NCBI GenBank assembly: GCA_014360195.1
Contig: JACIXY010000013.1
Location: 1-64,000 of the forward strand
Origin: Bacillota bacterium
GTDB lineage: Bacteria; Bacillota; SHA-98; UBA4971
Direction of reading: 5' to 3'
DNA: 64,000 nucleotides
Below, piece after piece: positions 42,251 through 52,316 of the stretch (its first letter is position 1; the number at the start of each line of letters is the position of its first letter). Below the pieces are notes generated by a model. It saw only the letters and a list, made by a program, of their open reading frames with translations. It was not told where the DNA came from and did not search any database. The position numbers and the translations under genes are program-made.

Positions 42251-44022
42251 CTGCCGGTTCCCGTGTGCCGGTCTCGATCCGAACGGTTATCGGTGGCCAC
42301 TGAGCCCTCATCGACAGCCGCTGAGCCCTGGGCCTGGGTGGCCGTCGGCGTGACGGACGCGCCCCGCCCCGTACGCGCCGACCTACGACGGCGTCGGGCG
42401 TGGCGGCGCCGGTCAGGCCCGCCTCCGGGTCCAGGTCCGGGTCGGGCTCCGGGTCCAGGACTGGGACTGGCACCGCCGGCCTGGCCGGCTTCGTCCGGCT
42501 GGACGGACGGGCTGGGCCGGATGGATGTACCGGATGGAGCGGGCTTACCGGGCTTGCCAGGCCGGCCAGACTGGCCCGACTGGCCCCGGCCGGACTGGCC
42601 GGACGCGTCTGGTTGCTCGGCCCGTCTGGCCCGGCGCGCGTTTCGCCGGCCTGGGCTTACCCTGGCATGCACGGCCGCCGCCTGATCCCGGGACCCGCCG
42701 GGTCTTCCAACCTCGCCTGGCTTCCCGACCTCGCCAGCCGCACCAGGCTGGCCGGGCCTCCGACCATGCTTGGCGCGACGCCTGCGCTTCCTAGCCCGCG
42801 CGGCACGGATGCGGCCCGAGTCCACCACAGCGACAGCGCCATCTCCGTTCGCGGGACCGGGACCGGCTCCGGCACTCGCCCTGGCCCTAGCCTCGGCACT
42901 GACCCCGGCCCCGGCCGGCGTTGCGTCCCGGGCCTGAGCGTCAGGGGTTGTACCCCGCTCCCGCTCCCCCTCCGGCTCGTCCACGTCGGTCGCGACAGTG
43001 TCGTGGTGTTCGCGCACGGCCGCCGCGGCCGCGCTCTCGCTTTGTGCCACCGCAAGGCGGTCAACGAGGCTTAGGGTGTCGTCCAGGTAGTCGTCCTCGA
43101 GCTGGTGACCGTCCTCCAGGTCCGCCTCCACCTCCGTCTCCGGCGCCTGGGACTTTTCAATCATGCCGCAGGGGATGCACGGCCCGCACGGCCCGCTCCG
43201 CCGGCTCGTGGCAGCGCGGTATCGCGACGAGCCGTCTTGCTCGCGGACGTCCACGCGCACGGTCTTGCCGTCCTCCATCTTCACGGAGGCGATGCCTTTG
43301 AGGACGTCCAGTTCTGTGATCTTGCCCCTGCCCACCTCTGTATCGATCTCGCTGCCGACAGGTGGCAGCGCCTGGCGCAAGTCCTTGTACACTTCGTGCT
43401 CGTACTTCAGGCAGCACATAAGCCTGCCGCATATGCCCGAGATCTTCGCGGGGTTGAGCGAGAGGTTCTGGTCCTTGGCCATGCGGATCGACACCGGCTC
43501 GAAGTCGCGCAGGAACGTTGCGCAGCAAAGCGACCTCCCGCAGGGGCCGAGGCCCCCCACCATCTTCGCCTCGTCCCGCACGCCTATCTGGCGGAGCTCG
43601 ATGCGGGTGCGAAACACGCTGGCAAGGTCCTTGACGAGCTCGCGGAAGTCCACACGGCCGTCGGCGGTGAAGAAGAAGATGATCTTGCTGCCGTCGAACG
43701 TGTACTCCACGTCAACCAGCTTCATCGGCAACCCGTGCGCCGCGATTCTCTCAAGGCCGATCTTGAATGCCCTGCGCTCTTTCTCTCGGTTTTCCTCGAC
43801 CACGGATTCGTCCTCGGGCGTGGCTTTCCGAATCACCTTCTTGAGCGGCTGAGCTACCTCCTCGCCAGGCACCAACCTCGGCTCTCCCACCACTTCGCCA
43901 CACTCAAGCCCGCGCACGGTCTCGACGATCACCTTGTCCCCGTCGAAAAGCTCTATGTCTCCGGGGTCGAAGTAGTATACCTTCCCGGCGCTCCGAAATC
44001 TCACGCCGACTACGTTTATCAT
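42247..44022 (-). CDS. ricT: RicT/YaaT (PSP1 domain) with long disordered C-terminus
   Basis: 591 residues from ATG 44022 (GGAAGGAGA upstream); Bacillus YaaT has about 275. The conserved part (1-275) has the PSP1 domain and the Cys-rich segment GGLGPCGRSLCCATFL...ISGICGRLMCCLKYE that binds the Fe-S cluster of the RicAFT complex. This complex promotes RNase Y cleavage and sporulation. The C-terminal about 300 residues are Arg, Gly, Pro and Ala-rich and coded by GC-rich repeats (42390-42960). Alternative: a much shorter protein if a frameshift is present, but the frame stays open to the rsmI overlap. Confidence 0.92.
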   Translation of the reverse strand: MINVVGVRFRSAGKVYYFDPGDIELFDGDKVIVETVRGLECGEVVGEPRLVPGEEVAQPLKKVIRKATPEDESVVEENREKERRAFKIGLERIAAHGLPMKLVDVEYTFDGSKIIFFFTADGRVDFRELVKDLASVFRTRIELRQIGVRDEAKMVGGLGPCGRSLCCATFLRDFEPVSIRMAKDQNLSLNPAKISGICGRLMCCLKYEHEVYKDLRQALPPVGSEIDTEVGRGKITELDVLKGIASVKMEDGKTVRVDVREQDGSSRYRAATSRRSGPCGPCIPCGMIEKSQAPETEVEADLEDGHQLEDDYLDDTLSLVDRLAVAQSESAAAAAVREHHDTVATDVDEPEGERERGTTPDAQARDATPAGAGVSAEARARASAGAGPGPANGDGAVAVVDSGRIRAARARKRRRRAKHGRRPGQPGAAGEVGKPGEVGRPGGSRDQAAAVHARVSPGRRNARRARRAEQPDASGQSGRGQSGQSGRPGKPGKPAPSGTSIRPSPSVQPDEAGQAGGASPSPGPGARPGPGPGGGPDRRRHARRRRRSARTGRGASVTPTATQAQGSAAVDEGSVATDNRSDRDRHTGTGR

Positions 44023-44076
44023 CGGCTCATTATCTCCTTCCACAAATCCAGCGCTCTCCATCCTCCTCACTCGCGC

Positions 44077-45288
44077 TCACTCGTGCGTGCGCCCTGCGTG
44101 CGGACATGCCCGCGGCCGGCATTTCCTCAGGGCGAAGAGCATCGCTTCGAGGGCGAGACGCATGTTGGCGTTTCTCCTGACCTGGCGCCGCGCTTCCTCT
44201 ATTCGGTCGATCACCTGGATGAGCTCGCCGACACTGTACGCGGCCGCGTCGCGCGCAAGCTCGGCCGCCCTGTCGGCCTGCGTCGCCCTGTCGGCCTGCG
44301 TCGCCCTGCCGGCCTGCGTCGCCCTGCCGGCCTGCGTGCCCCCATCCCTTGCCGGATTCCCGCGCTCGACCGGGACTGAACCGCCGCCCAGGCAGGTCAG
44401 CCCGATATCGCCCGTGCTCTTGAGCACCAGGACGTCCCTGTACCATGCCGCCGCTGCCACCAGGGCCGCCTCAAGCCGCTGTCTGGGTTCCCCTTGCGTG
44501 TCGGCGCCTGCTCCGGCCCCTTCTGAGCGCAGCCCCCTCTCAAGGGCTTCGGCTGCCTCGAGCACCTGGAGGGGCGACATGGTCCGCGCCCGTCTCACCG
44601 TGTCCACGAAACTCTGAAACCCGTCTCCGATCTCGCCCTCGCCGCCGTCCGCCACGCGCACGCGAACCAGCTGGCACCTCGACCTCACCGTCGGAAGCAG
44701 TCCGGACGGGTTCTGGCACACCAGAATGAACACCGCCCTCTCAGGAGGCTCCTCGAGCAGCTTGAGGAAGCTATTCTGAGCCTCGACCGTCATCTTCTCC
44801 GCGCCCTCGATGATGGTTACCCGGAAGCCGCCGTCGCGGCGGGGCCTCAGGTTCATTTCCCTCTTCAGCTCGCGGATCTGGCCGATCTTCACAGACAGGC
44901 CGTCGGGCGAGACTATCCTCACGTCTGGATGGTTCCCGCCCGCGACGAGCCGACACGAGAGGCACGTGCCGCACGCGCTATCGCCGGTGGGCACCTCGCA
45001 ATTGAGGCGACGCGCAAAGGAGAGCGCGGCCGCCGCCGCCCGGTCCGGCCCGTCGTCCCCGGGGGTCGGAAGGCCGGGGTTCAGCACGGCGAAAAGATAG
45101 GCGTGGGACACCCTGCCCAGCGCCAGCGCCCCCGCAAGCGCGCGGCTCACCTGCCCAACGGAGAGACAGGCAAGCCCCGCAAGCTGCTGGGCGCGCGATT
45201 CCGGCGCCCCGCCGGCGCCGCTGGCGCTGACCGTACCATCGGAGGCCGTCCTCGCCGTAGTTGTCCGTCCTCGCCTCTCCGAGGCCAC
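44077..45288 (-). CDS. holB: DNA polymerase III delta' subunit
   Basis: 403 residues. Zinc module CGTCLSC (with one more Cys upstream, LNCEVPTGDSACGTCLSC), then VRIVSPDGLSVKIGQIRELK, VTIIEGAEKMTVEAQNSFLKLLEEPPE and ILVCQNPSGLLPTVRSRCQ (SRC motif), typical for delta'. No usable Walker A, as in other delta' proteins. Near the C-terminus four 18-bp repeats (44270-44341) code for a Gln-Ala-Gly/Asp-Arg-Ala-Thr run. It sits between darA and ricT as in Bacillus. Confidence 0.93.
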   Translation of the reverse strand: MASERRGRTTTARTASDGTVSASGAGGAPESRAQQLAGLACLSVGQVSRALAGALALGRVSHAYLFAVLNPGLPTPGDDGPDRAAAAALSFARRLNCEVPTGDSACGTCLSCRLVAGGNHPDVRIVSPDGLSVKIGQIRELKREMNLRPRRDGGFRVTIIEGAEKMTVEAQNSFLKLLEEPPERAVFILVCQNPSGLLPTVRSRCQLVRVRVADGGEGEIGDGFQSFVDTVRRARTMSPLQVLEAAEALERGLRSEGAGAGADTQGEPRQRLEAALVAAAAWYRDVLVLKSTGDIGLTCLGGGSVPVERGNPARDGGTQAGRATQAGRATQADRATQADRAAELARDAAAYSVGELIQVIDRIEEARRQVRRNANMRLALEAMLFALRKCRPRACPHAGRTHE

Positions 45289-45295
45289 CTGTCAC

Positions 45296-45625
45296 TCACA
45301 CCCTCTCGAACCTGCTGACATCGAGGACGAAGATGGTCGCCCCGCCCACCGGCACCTCGACAGGCTGTCCAACATACGATTCCACCGACCGGCCGACCGC
45401 CGGGATGGGCGGGATGAGCTGGGTCCGCGACCGGCAGACGGACCTCACCACATCGACCACGTCGTCCACCTGCTCGTCCTCCACGCCTATCAGGAGGGTC
45501 GTATTTCCCTGTCTCAGGAACCCGCCTGTCGTAGCCAGCTTGGTCGCTCGAAAGCCCCGATCCACCAGCGCGTCCATGAGCGGGGATGCGTCCTGGTCCT
45601 GAACCACTGCTATGACAAGTTTCAT
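45296..45625 (-). CDS. darA: Cyclic-di-AMP receptor, PII-like
   Basis: 109 residues from ATG 45625 (GAGGGAGGGG upstream). The sequence MKLVIAVVQDQDASPLMDAL, RATKLATTGGFLRQGNTTLLIGVED is the YaaQ/DarA family. DarA is a trimeric PII-like protein that binds cyclic di-AMP. It ends 7 bases before holB starts, keeping the Bacillus order. Confidence 0.95.
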   Translation of the reverse strand: MKLVIAVVQDQDASPLMDALVDRGFRATKLATTGGFLRQGNTTLLIGVEDEQVDDVVDVVRSVCRSRTQLIPPIPAVGRSVESYVGQPVEVPVGGATIFVLDVSRFERV

Positions 45626-45748
45626 TCGAACCCCTCCCTCCGGCGGGTGTCGTCGGTGTCGCTGGTGCCCCTGGGATTCCCGAGAGCCCCGGCAGTCCCG
45701 GGAGCCACTCACCGGGAGCCACTCAGATGTTAGCCTCACATACTTTCC

Positions 45749-47512
45749 TCACATACTCTCCTTACGCGATTGATCCAGGTAGTAGACCACTCTTCTGAAC
45801 GGCTCCACTCCTATGCTCGTAGACTTTACCTTGTTTCGCTCGGCAAGCTCGTGCTGGAGCATCCTGACGTACGCGTTCTGCGGGTTGAGTTCGACCGGGC
45901 ACTCCATGGACACGACCTTTGCCAGCGCCTCCTCGGCCTCTTTGAGCGCGTTCGCCTCGATGGCGTCGCGGTCTGCGCTGAATGCGTTGCGCAGAAAGTT
46001 TGATATCTGCGTTATCGTGTTGCTGCGTATTATGTGGACCGGAAGACCCCGGCGCTCCGCCTCGCGCAGCGTCTTGGGCATCTTACGGTACTGCCCTTTC
46101 AGCGTCAGGACGGCGTCGGCCTGGCTAAGGTCCTTGGAGATAAAGACAGGCAACCCTGTGGTGCGGATGGCCTGCTCCAGCCGGTTCCGGCTCACCGCGT
46201 AGGGATACAGCCGCATCACCTTCGGAGGCCGCCCTGCCGCGAGGTCTCCGAACCCCGCGCCGGTCGAGGTATCCACCGCCCCTGAGAACGCCGCGCCTCC
46301 CGCCTTCGCGACGCCAGCGAGGCGCGCCGGTTCGGCGCCGTGCTCGTGCTTGCAGCGGCGGGCGCGCTCCCAGCCCTCCTCTCGGTCGCCGGCTGGCCCG
46401 CGGGACACCCACGCGCCGGCCAACCCGGCCTCGCCGGACGCCTCGCGCGGGATGAGGCCCTCCTCCCGTGCCAGAAGTTCCGCCAGGCCGTTCTCCTGCA
46501 CCACCTCTATCTCGCCCTCTCCCGACCTGCGCCTTACTTCGGGCCTGGGCTCGACGCCCCGCAGAAGCAGGTCCACTGTGCGGGCCACGTCATGGTGGAT
46601 CGCCAGACTGTCCCGGTCCTTGATCTCGATGACGATGTCGAACGTGGGCGGGGCTTTGCGCTCCAGGACCGTCTTCTGTGTGCCGCGCTTCCTCGCCTCC
46701 TCGTCGCTCAAGGTCACGACCTGGATGCCGCCGACGAGGTCCGACAGGGTCGGGTTGAGGACAAGGTTCTCGAGGGTGTTGCCGTGGGCCGTCCCGACGA
46801 GCTGCACGCCCCGCTCGGCGATGGTCCGCGCGGCCTGCGCCTCTGCCTCGGTGCCGATCTCGTCGATGACGATGACCTCAGGCATGTGGTTCTCCACAGC
46901 CTCGATCATGACATCGGCCTGCTGCGCGGATGCCGGCACCTGCATCCGTCGCGCCCGTCCGATGGCCGGGTGCGGGATGTCGCCGTCGCCCGCGATCTCG
47001 TTGGAGGTGTCCACAACCACGACCCGCTTGTTGAACTCATCGCTCAACACTCGGGCCACCTCGCGAAGGAGGGTGGTCTTGCCCACGCCGGGCCTGCCCA
47101 GCAGCAGTATGCTTTTGCCCAGCTCCACGACGTCGCGCACGATGTCGATGGTACCGTAGACCGCGCGGCCGATCCGGCAGGTAAGCCCGACGATCTCGCC
47201 GTAACGGTTACGGATGCCCGATATGCGGTGGAGCGTCCGCTCGATGCCCGCGCGGTTGTCGTGGCCGAACGCGCCCACGCGCTTCGTCAGGAACTCGATG
47301 TCCTCACGCTTGACCGGCTCTTCACCGAGGTACACGAACTTGCCGCCCGGGAATCGCGCTTCGGGCTGGCGCCCGAGGTCCAGGACGATCTCGAGGAGAT
47401 CATTGAGATCTCCCAGGCGCTCCAGCCTATCGCGGATCCTCGGAGGCAACACTTCAAGAAGCTCGTCCAGGTTATCAGTTATCTCCCGTCTTGTCACAGG
47501 GTCGTCGCGCAC
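45749..47512 (-). CDS. R3H-domain AAA ATPase (Ycf45/SpoIIIAA-like)
   Basis: About 587 residues; the start is unclear (GTG 47512 or 47497). An AAA core has Walker [34 protein letters not shown] and Walker [15 protein letters not shown], as in SpoIIIAA/Ycf45 proteins. A C-terminal R3H-like nucleic-acid-binding domain lies within [29 protein letters not shown]. The two are joined by an Ala/Gly/Arg-rich linker. It occupies the slot where tmk stands in Bacillus between the decarboxylase and yaaQ. Single-stranded nucleic acid binding is expected. Confidence 0.85.
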   Translation of the reverse strand: MRDDPVTRREITDNLDELLEVLPPRIRDRLERLGDLNDLLEIVLDLGRQPEARFPGGKFVYLGEEPVKREDIEFLTKRVGAFGHDNRAGIERTLHRISGIRNRYGEIVGLTCRIGRAVYGTIDIVRDVVELGKSILLLGRPGVGKTTLLREVARVLSDEFNKRVVVVDTSNEIAGDGDIPHPAIGRARRMQVPASAQQADVMIEAVENHMPEVIVIDEIGTEAEAQAARTIAERGVQLVGTAHGNTLENLVLNPTLSDLVGGIQVVTLSDEEARKRGTQKTVLERKAPPTFDIVIEIKDRDSLAIHHDVARTVDLLLRGVEPRPEVRRRSGEGEIEVVQENGLAELLAREEGLIPREASGEAGLAGAWVSRGPAGDREEGWERARRCKHEHGAEPARLAGVAKAGGAAFSGAVDTSTGAGFGDLAAGRPPKVMRLYPYAVSRNRLEQAIRTTGLPVFISKDLSQADAVLTLKGQYRKMPKTLREAERRGLPVHIIRSNTITQISNFLRNAFSADRDAIEANALKEAEEALAKVVSMECPVELNPQNAYVRMLQHELAERNKVKSTSIGVEPFRRVVYYLDQSRKESM

Positions 47513-48022
47513 AGGGCCGTGGTCCGGGACCCACCACGGACCCACCACGGACCGACCAAATCGGACTCCACGGAAGGCCCCAATCCAGGGCTTGCCGGAA
47601 GGCCCCGGCCCGGTGGGCGCGGACGCGCCGTCCAGCTGCTTGCGCAACCGGTGTCGGCAAGGCAACGCCCCTAGCTATCCGTGCCCGCCTCAAATGCCAG
47701 GCATACCCCGGGTGCGCTGCACGCTCCGCCGCGTGCCGTGCCACGGGCGCCCTGCACGCCTCACATGCCCTGCGTGCCCCGCATGCTCTGCCAGACCCGC
47801 ATGCTCTGCCAGACCCACCATGTCCCGCCCGAGCTCGCCCTGCACAACGAGCATGCTCCGCGTGTCCGCGCAGGTCCGGGCAAGGCGGGCATGTCCGGAC
47901 ATGCCTGCCACTGCATATGCCCTGTTCGCGCGACGCTTCTCCTCCTTTCCTTAAAGAAACATGTCAGTCCCTTCAGAATACGTTATACGTTCGGATGGAA
48001 ACATTGCCGGCGACCAGCGTCA
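47513..48022. other. Intergenic with 18-bp duplicated motif
   Basis: The sequence gcatgctctgccagaccc is doubled at about 47782-47817 within a stretch rich in catgc and cgcatg. No gene or RNA is recognised. Confidence 0.45.
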
Positions 48023-49771
48023 TCATCGCTCAGCAACCACCAGGACTGACCCGTCACCGCGCACGCCGCGAAGCCGGAGCCCCAGCCCCGAGGACAGCGC
48101 GTCGTCCACGAATTGCACAAGCGGCCCCGTGATCTCCTCGCCAGGACACAGCACCGGGAGCCCCGGCGGGTACGGCACGATGGCGTCCGCGGCGACCCTT
48201 CCGCGGGCCGCATGGAGGGGCACCCACTCCGCCGGCGAAAGCGCCGCCTCCCTCGGAGTCATCCTCAGCGGAGGGAGGTCCCTCAAGAGATCGCAGACGC
48301 TTGCCCCGCGCGGCACTCCGCCGGCACAGGGGGAGCCAACCGCGCCAGGACCAGCTGCACCGGGACCAGCCGCGCTGGCACCAACCGCGCCGGCGCCAGC
48401 CGCACCCCCCGCCTCGGCACACCCGGCATAGGCATACCTGGCCTCGCCCCACCTGGCTTCGGCACACCTGGTGTCCGCCGCAACCTCTGAGCTTTCCGCG
48501 TGCCTGCCTCCGGTAAGACGTGCGACTTCGAACTCTATTGCCGCGACGAGCTTCTGAACGTCCTCCCAGGAGTCTGCCATCGTCAGTATAGCCAGAACAT
48601 TCCGGGCATCAGCAAGCTCCACCTGGATCCCATGGCCCTCGCGGAGCAGCCGCGCGACTTCGACCCCCGTGACCCCGAAGCTGAGCAAGCCTGCGAACGA
48701 AATCACGAGCTTGGTCGGATCGTGCGCAAAGCCACGCACCGCAAGCCTCTCCGCATCCAGGCACATCACTCCAGGGAGGCGGGATAGCCGCTCCCTGGCG
48801 GCCGCGGCTGACCGGAGAACCCCGTTGAGAAGCTCGCGCCCCCTCGTGGCCGCAACGCGCCTCGCCGCATCGAGCGACGCCATGAGGACGTAGGACGGGC
48901 TCGTGGTCTCTATCAGGCGCAGCATGCGCCGGACGGCCTCCGGGTCCACCGCCCCGCCCTTGAGGTGCAGGAACGATGCCTGGGTCATTGCCGGCAGCGA
49001 CTTATGCGCGCCCGAGACCACTGCGTCCGCTCCGGCCTCCAGCGCCGAGGGCGGAAGCGCCTCGTGAAACGGCAGGTGCGCGCCGTGCGCTTCATCCACC
49101 ACTGCTATTTTACCATAATCATGTACCATGGCCACCAGGGTTTTGATGTCCGGCGCAACCCCATAGTAGTTGGGGTTCGTGAGCACCACGGCCCGCGCGC
49201 GCGGATGGTGGCAAAGCGCCGTCCTGAGGGCATCAGGTGAAGGGCCAAGCGGGATCTCATAAAGCTCGTCCACCTCAGGCGCGATATAAACGGGACGCCC
49301 GCCCGATAGAACGAGGCCGCCTGCGACGGCCATATGTGTGTCGCGCGACACGATGACCTCGTCGCCCGGTCTGCACGTCGCCATTATCGCCGCGTGCAGG
49401 CCGCACGTCGAGCCGTTCACGAGGAAGAACGTTTCGTCGGCGCCGTAGGCCTGCGCTGCGAGGCACTGGGCCTCCCTGATGGCGCCCTCGGGTGCGTGAA
49501 GGTCGTCAAGGCCGTCTACCTCGGTCACGTCCGCCGCAAAGGCTCCGCCACCGGCGAGGAGCAGGTACGCAAGATCGAGATCAGTGGCGCCGGTTCCGGT
49601 CCCGGCTGAAGCACCGGCGATACCGCACGCTCTTACCTTGTGCGCTTTTCCCCCGTACGCTTTCCCCTTATGACCGGGCATGTGAAAGCGCGCGGGGTTT
49701 TGCGCGGCGTACTCCAGCAGCGCCTGTACGAGGGGCGCGGCAGCCTGATCTCTGGCCCGCGCCCCGTCCAC
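48023..49771 (-). CDS. Orn/Lys/Arg decarboxylase family protein (YaaO-like)
   Basis: 582 residues from GTG 49771, which fits the length of family N-termini; the frame is open further upstream. PLP-binding fold type I: RFHMPGHKG, FLVNGSTCGLHAA, VVDEAHGAHLPFH and the PLP Lys in VVSGAHKSLPAMTQ. A linker near residue 450-490 is Ala/Gly-rich and coded by repeats (48300-48470). Members decarboxylate lysine, ornithine or arginine; which one is not clear. In Bacillus yaaO holds the same place after csfB. Confidence 0.9.
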   Translation of the reverse strand: MDGARARDQAAAPLVQALLEYAAQNPARFHMPGHKGKAYGGKAHKVRACGIAGASAGTGTGATDLDLAYLLLAGGGAFAADVTEVDGLDDLHAPEGAIREAQCLAAQAYGADETFFLVNGSTCGLHAAIMATCRPGDEVIVSRDTHMAVAGGLVLSGGRPVYIAPEVDELYEIPLGPSPDALRTALCHHPRARAVVLTNPNYYGVAPDIKTLVAMVHDYGKIAVVDEAHGAHLPFHEALPPSALEAGADAVVSGAHKSLPAMTQASFLHLKGGAVDPEAVRRMLRLIETTSPSYVLMASLDAARRVAATRGRELLNGVLRSAAAARERLSRLPGVMCLDAERLAVRGFAHDPTKLVISFAGLLSFGVTGVEVARLLREGHGIQVELADARNVLAILTMADSWEDVQKLVAAIEFEVARLTGGRHAESSEVAADTRCAEARWGEARYAYAGCAEAGGAAGAGAVGASAAGPGAAGPGAVGSPCAGGVPRGASVCDLLRDLPPLRMTPREAALSPAEWVPLHAARGRVAADAIVPYPPGLPVLCPGEEITGPLVQFVDDALSSGLGLRLRGVRGDGSVLVVAER

Positions 49772-50018
49772 TGGACCATTGGAAAGCAGACGTCCGCCGC
49801 TTCCACCGCTTTCGTGCCGTTCCGTGCGCTCCATGTGCTCGCCGCACTCCCTGCGCTCCCAGCGCTCCGCGCTCCGCACAACGTGCAACGCGCAACGCTG
49901 CGCCCTGAGGGTCGCTGTAGCCTCTTGTCCGACGTCCCAGGCGTGTCCTGGTCGGGACCTGACCGCGGCCCCGGGTTGCAGTTCCACCCGTAGGTGCCGC
50001 TGCGGGCCCGCATTCGGA

Positions 50019-50264
50019 TCATTCCTGCTCCTGGATGTATGACCGCCAGGCTTCCCTGATCCTCGCGACGAAGAAATCATAGTCGCGAGCGCCAACATCG
50101 AGGCTCACAATGGCACGCTCGCACCCTGTGCAGAGCCTTCTTCCGAGGATCACGGGACCGTCTGCCCCCGGCCTTCCGCATACAAGGCATGCGCGCCGTC
50201 CGGATGGATCGCAAGCCTTGTGGTCATTCCGGTTATCCTGGACCGCAGACCGCACATGAATCAC
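50019..50264 (-). CDS. csfB: Sigma-G inhibitor Gin (CsfB)
   Basis: 81 residues from GTG 50264. Two zinc-finger Cys pairs, ACLVCGRPG and LCTGCERAI, and the conserved C-terminal YDFFVARIREAW. Gin binds sigma-G early in sporulation and holds it inactive in the forespore. It stands ahead of the decarboxylase, as csfB does in Bacillus. This is good evidence that the organism forms spores. Confidence 0.85.
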   Translation of the reverse strand: MIHVRSAVQDNRNDHKACDPSGRRACLVCGRPGADGPVILGRRLCTGCERAIVSLDVGARDYDFFVARIREAWRSYIQEQE

Positions 50265-50602
50265 CGCCTGAGCCTGGCCTTGTAATCATTCGCATTTATG
50301 GACATAGTTCCTGCTTCTCTTGGGGTTTCATGGTTCAGAATATGCATGCCGTGGCGTGCTGGGAATCTTGTCCAGTGGTGCTCGGGAAAACCTTGTTGTC
50401 ACCTCGTGGCCGGGTCAGAGCGAAGGATTACCACTTTTTGGCGGGGCGTGGGCAGGTGCGAAAGGAATCTGACATTACCTGACGAATATTACAGTCTGCG
50501 CACCCCTTGCAGCAGTGCAGGGGTAGCAGCCCGGGCTGCAACCCGGATCCTGTCCAGGAAGGAGGTCTGTATGCGGCCCGGAGCCTAGTTCTCGCCCTGA
50601 AC
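50265..50602. other. Intergenic with a strong ribosome site and mini-ORF
   Basis: At 50559-50566 AAGGAGGT precedes an ATG (50571) that opens a 5-codon frame (MRPGA, stop at 50588), just upstream of the transporter ATG at 50603. It could be a leader peptide coupled to the transporter. Confidence 0.4.
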
Positions 50603-52042
50603 ATGGCCTCCTCATCGGAGTGTCCATGCCGCAGCGGGGTCGCTGGAGCGGGCGTCCCTGGCGCAGCTGGCGCAGGCAAAGGGTGGCATGCGCGCGATGT
50701 GAAGACCTGGGAAAAGCTAGCTTATAGTTTCGGTGCCCTGGGCTCAGGCGTGTCGGCCTATGCGGTTCAGACTTACATCGTGTTTTTCTACGCTGACGTC
50801 TTGAAGGTCCCCATCGAACTCATAGGCTACAGCATGATCGCGTACGGCATCTGGAACGCCATCAATGACCCGCTTTTCGGGTACATCTCGGACCGCACCC
50901 GCACGAGATGGGGGCGGCGCATTCCTTATGTTGCAGGTGGCTTCATTCCTCTCACGCTGGCGTTCATCTTCCTGTGGATCCCGCCGTTCCGAATCGCAAG
51001 CGGCGGCCATATCCCGCTCTTCATCTACTTCACGGTAATGATGTTCCTGTTCGATGGACTCTACACCCTCGTCATCCTCAACTGGACCGCGCTCTTCCCC
51101 GAGATGTTCCCGAGCCTCAAGGACCGGGCCGTGGTGTCCATGTGGCGCCAGATATTCGGGAACCTCGGGCTCATCATCGGCATCGCACTTGCGCCGATGG
51201 TGTACGGGAACCTTGGCTGGAGCGCCATGGCGGGCATATACGGCGCCATCACGGCCGTAGCCCTCGCCGTCTCGCTACTCGGCAGCCGTGAGACGGGGCC
51301 CCGGGCCGGCGAGGAGCCGCTCAACGTGTTCCCGGCGCTCAAGCACACCATCGCCAACAAGTCCTTCATGACTTACGTCGTGTCCTCCATGCTCATACAG
51401 TTCACGTTCGTCCTCATCATGGCGATGGTGCCCTTCTACTCGAAATACGCCCTCAAGATCGCCGAGGACCAGTCCACGTTCCTCCTGGGCGCAGCGTTCC
51501 TCGTGGTTTTCGTCATGCTGGCTCCCTGGATGCGGTACACGGTGAAGGTAGGGCCGAAGCGCGCGATGTCCAATGCCATCCTATTGTTCGCGCTAACCCT
51601 GATTCCCTTCGCTGCGGCAAAAGGCCTGGGAATGGGCATCGCCTGCGGCGCCCTCCTCGGGCTTGGCCTTGCGGGGCTTATGTTGCTGTTCGATGTTCTC
51701 ATCGCCGACGTCATCGACGAGGATGAGATCCTCACGGGACGGCGGCGCGAGGGGATGTATTTCGGTGCGAACGCGCTGTTCATCAGGCTCGGCGTCTCCG
51801 CCCAGGCCCTCGTGATGAGCCAGGTATTGAAGGCGAGCGGCTATGACCCCAACCTCGCGGTGCAACCGCCCTCTGTGGAGACTGGGATCCGGTTCCTCAT
51901 GGCGGGGGTGCCCGTCATCGCGCTCGTCCTTGCGTACCTGGTGCTCAGGATGTACCCGCTACACGGCGAGACCCTGGCAAGGATCAAGCAGGAACTCGCC
52001 GCGAGAGGCAGGGCCGGTGTCGAGAGTCAAGAAATAACGTGA
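50603..52042 (+). CDS. GPH-family (glycoside-pentoside-hexuronide) cation symporter
   Basis: 479 residues; the start may also be the GTG at 50699. Twelve membrane segments. The GPH hallmark appears as YGIWNAINDPLFGYISDRTRTRWGRRIPY, with the second motif LYTLVILNWTALFPEMFP. These carriers move sugars or their glycosides with sodium or protons. No sugar gene lies near, so substrate is unknown. Flanking genes are sporulation genes on the other strand. Confidence 0.85.
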   Translation: MASSSECPCRSGVAGAGVPGAAGAGKGWHARDVKTWEKLAYSFGALGSGVSAYAVQTYIVFFYADVLKVPIELIGYSMIAYGIWNAINDPLFGYISDRTRTRWGRRIPYVAGGFIPLTLAFIFLWIPPFRIASGGHIPLFIYFTVMMFLFDGLYTLVILNWTALFPEMFPSLKDRAVVSMWRQIFGNLGLIIGIALAPMVYGNLGWSAMAGIYGAITAVALAVSLLGSRETGPRAGEEPLNVFPALKHTIANKSFMTYVVSSMLIQFTFVLIMAMVPFYSKYALKIAEDQSTFLLGAAFLVVFVMLAPWMRYTVKVGPKRAMSNAILLFALTLIPFAAAKGLGMGIACGALLGLGLAGLMLLFDVLIADVIDEDEILTGRRREGMYFGANALFIRLGVSAQALVMSQVLKASGYDPNLAVQPPSVETGIRFLMAGVPVIALVLAYLVLRMYPLHGETLARIKQELAARGRAGVESQEIT

Positions 52043-52105
52043 GCTTAAGGTGTCGGTGCGAGGGTGCAGCCGCCGCCAATCGCCGTGTCTCGGGCGCTGC
52101 GGGGG

Positions 52106-52303
52106 CTAAGTGAGGGTTTGTTAGCTCCTCCCACTTTGCCAGCATCTGAGGGGTTGCCGGTGATTGCACGAGGGGTGTGAAAATCCGGCCACTCGACCGA
52201 CGGGCCGGATTTTGCCGAAGCGCGCCCCGCTTGGGGCGCCGTCCCCGAGTGCAATACCGGCAACCCCTCCCAAAACTCGGGAGCACTTCTGCACTCTCAC
52301 CCA
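52106..52303. repeat. MITE-like element (198 bp)
   Basis: Ends ctaagtgagggttt and, inverted, ctgggtgagagtgc. The core folds as a branched hairpin: outer ggttgccggtg/caataccggcaacc, middle aaaatccggcc/gggccggatttt and a gcgccccgcttggggcgc stem. The same core is found at 57188-57387. Confidence 0.75.
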
Positions 52304-52316
52304 GATAGACGAGTTC

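Noticed and set aside
43105-44379. 424-codon plus-strand frame over ricT/holB
   Set aside because: Antisense to conserved genes; no domain recognised.
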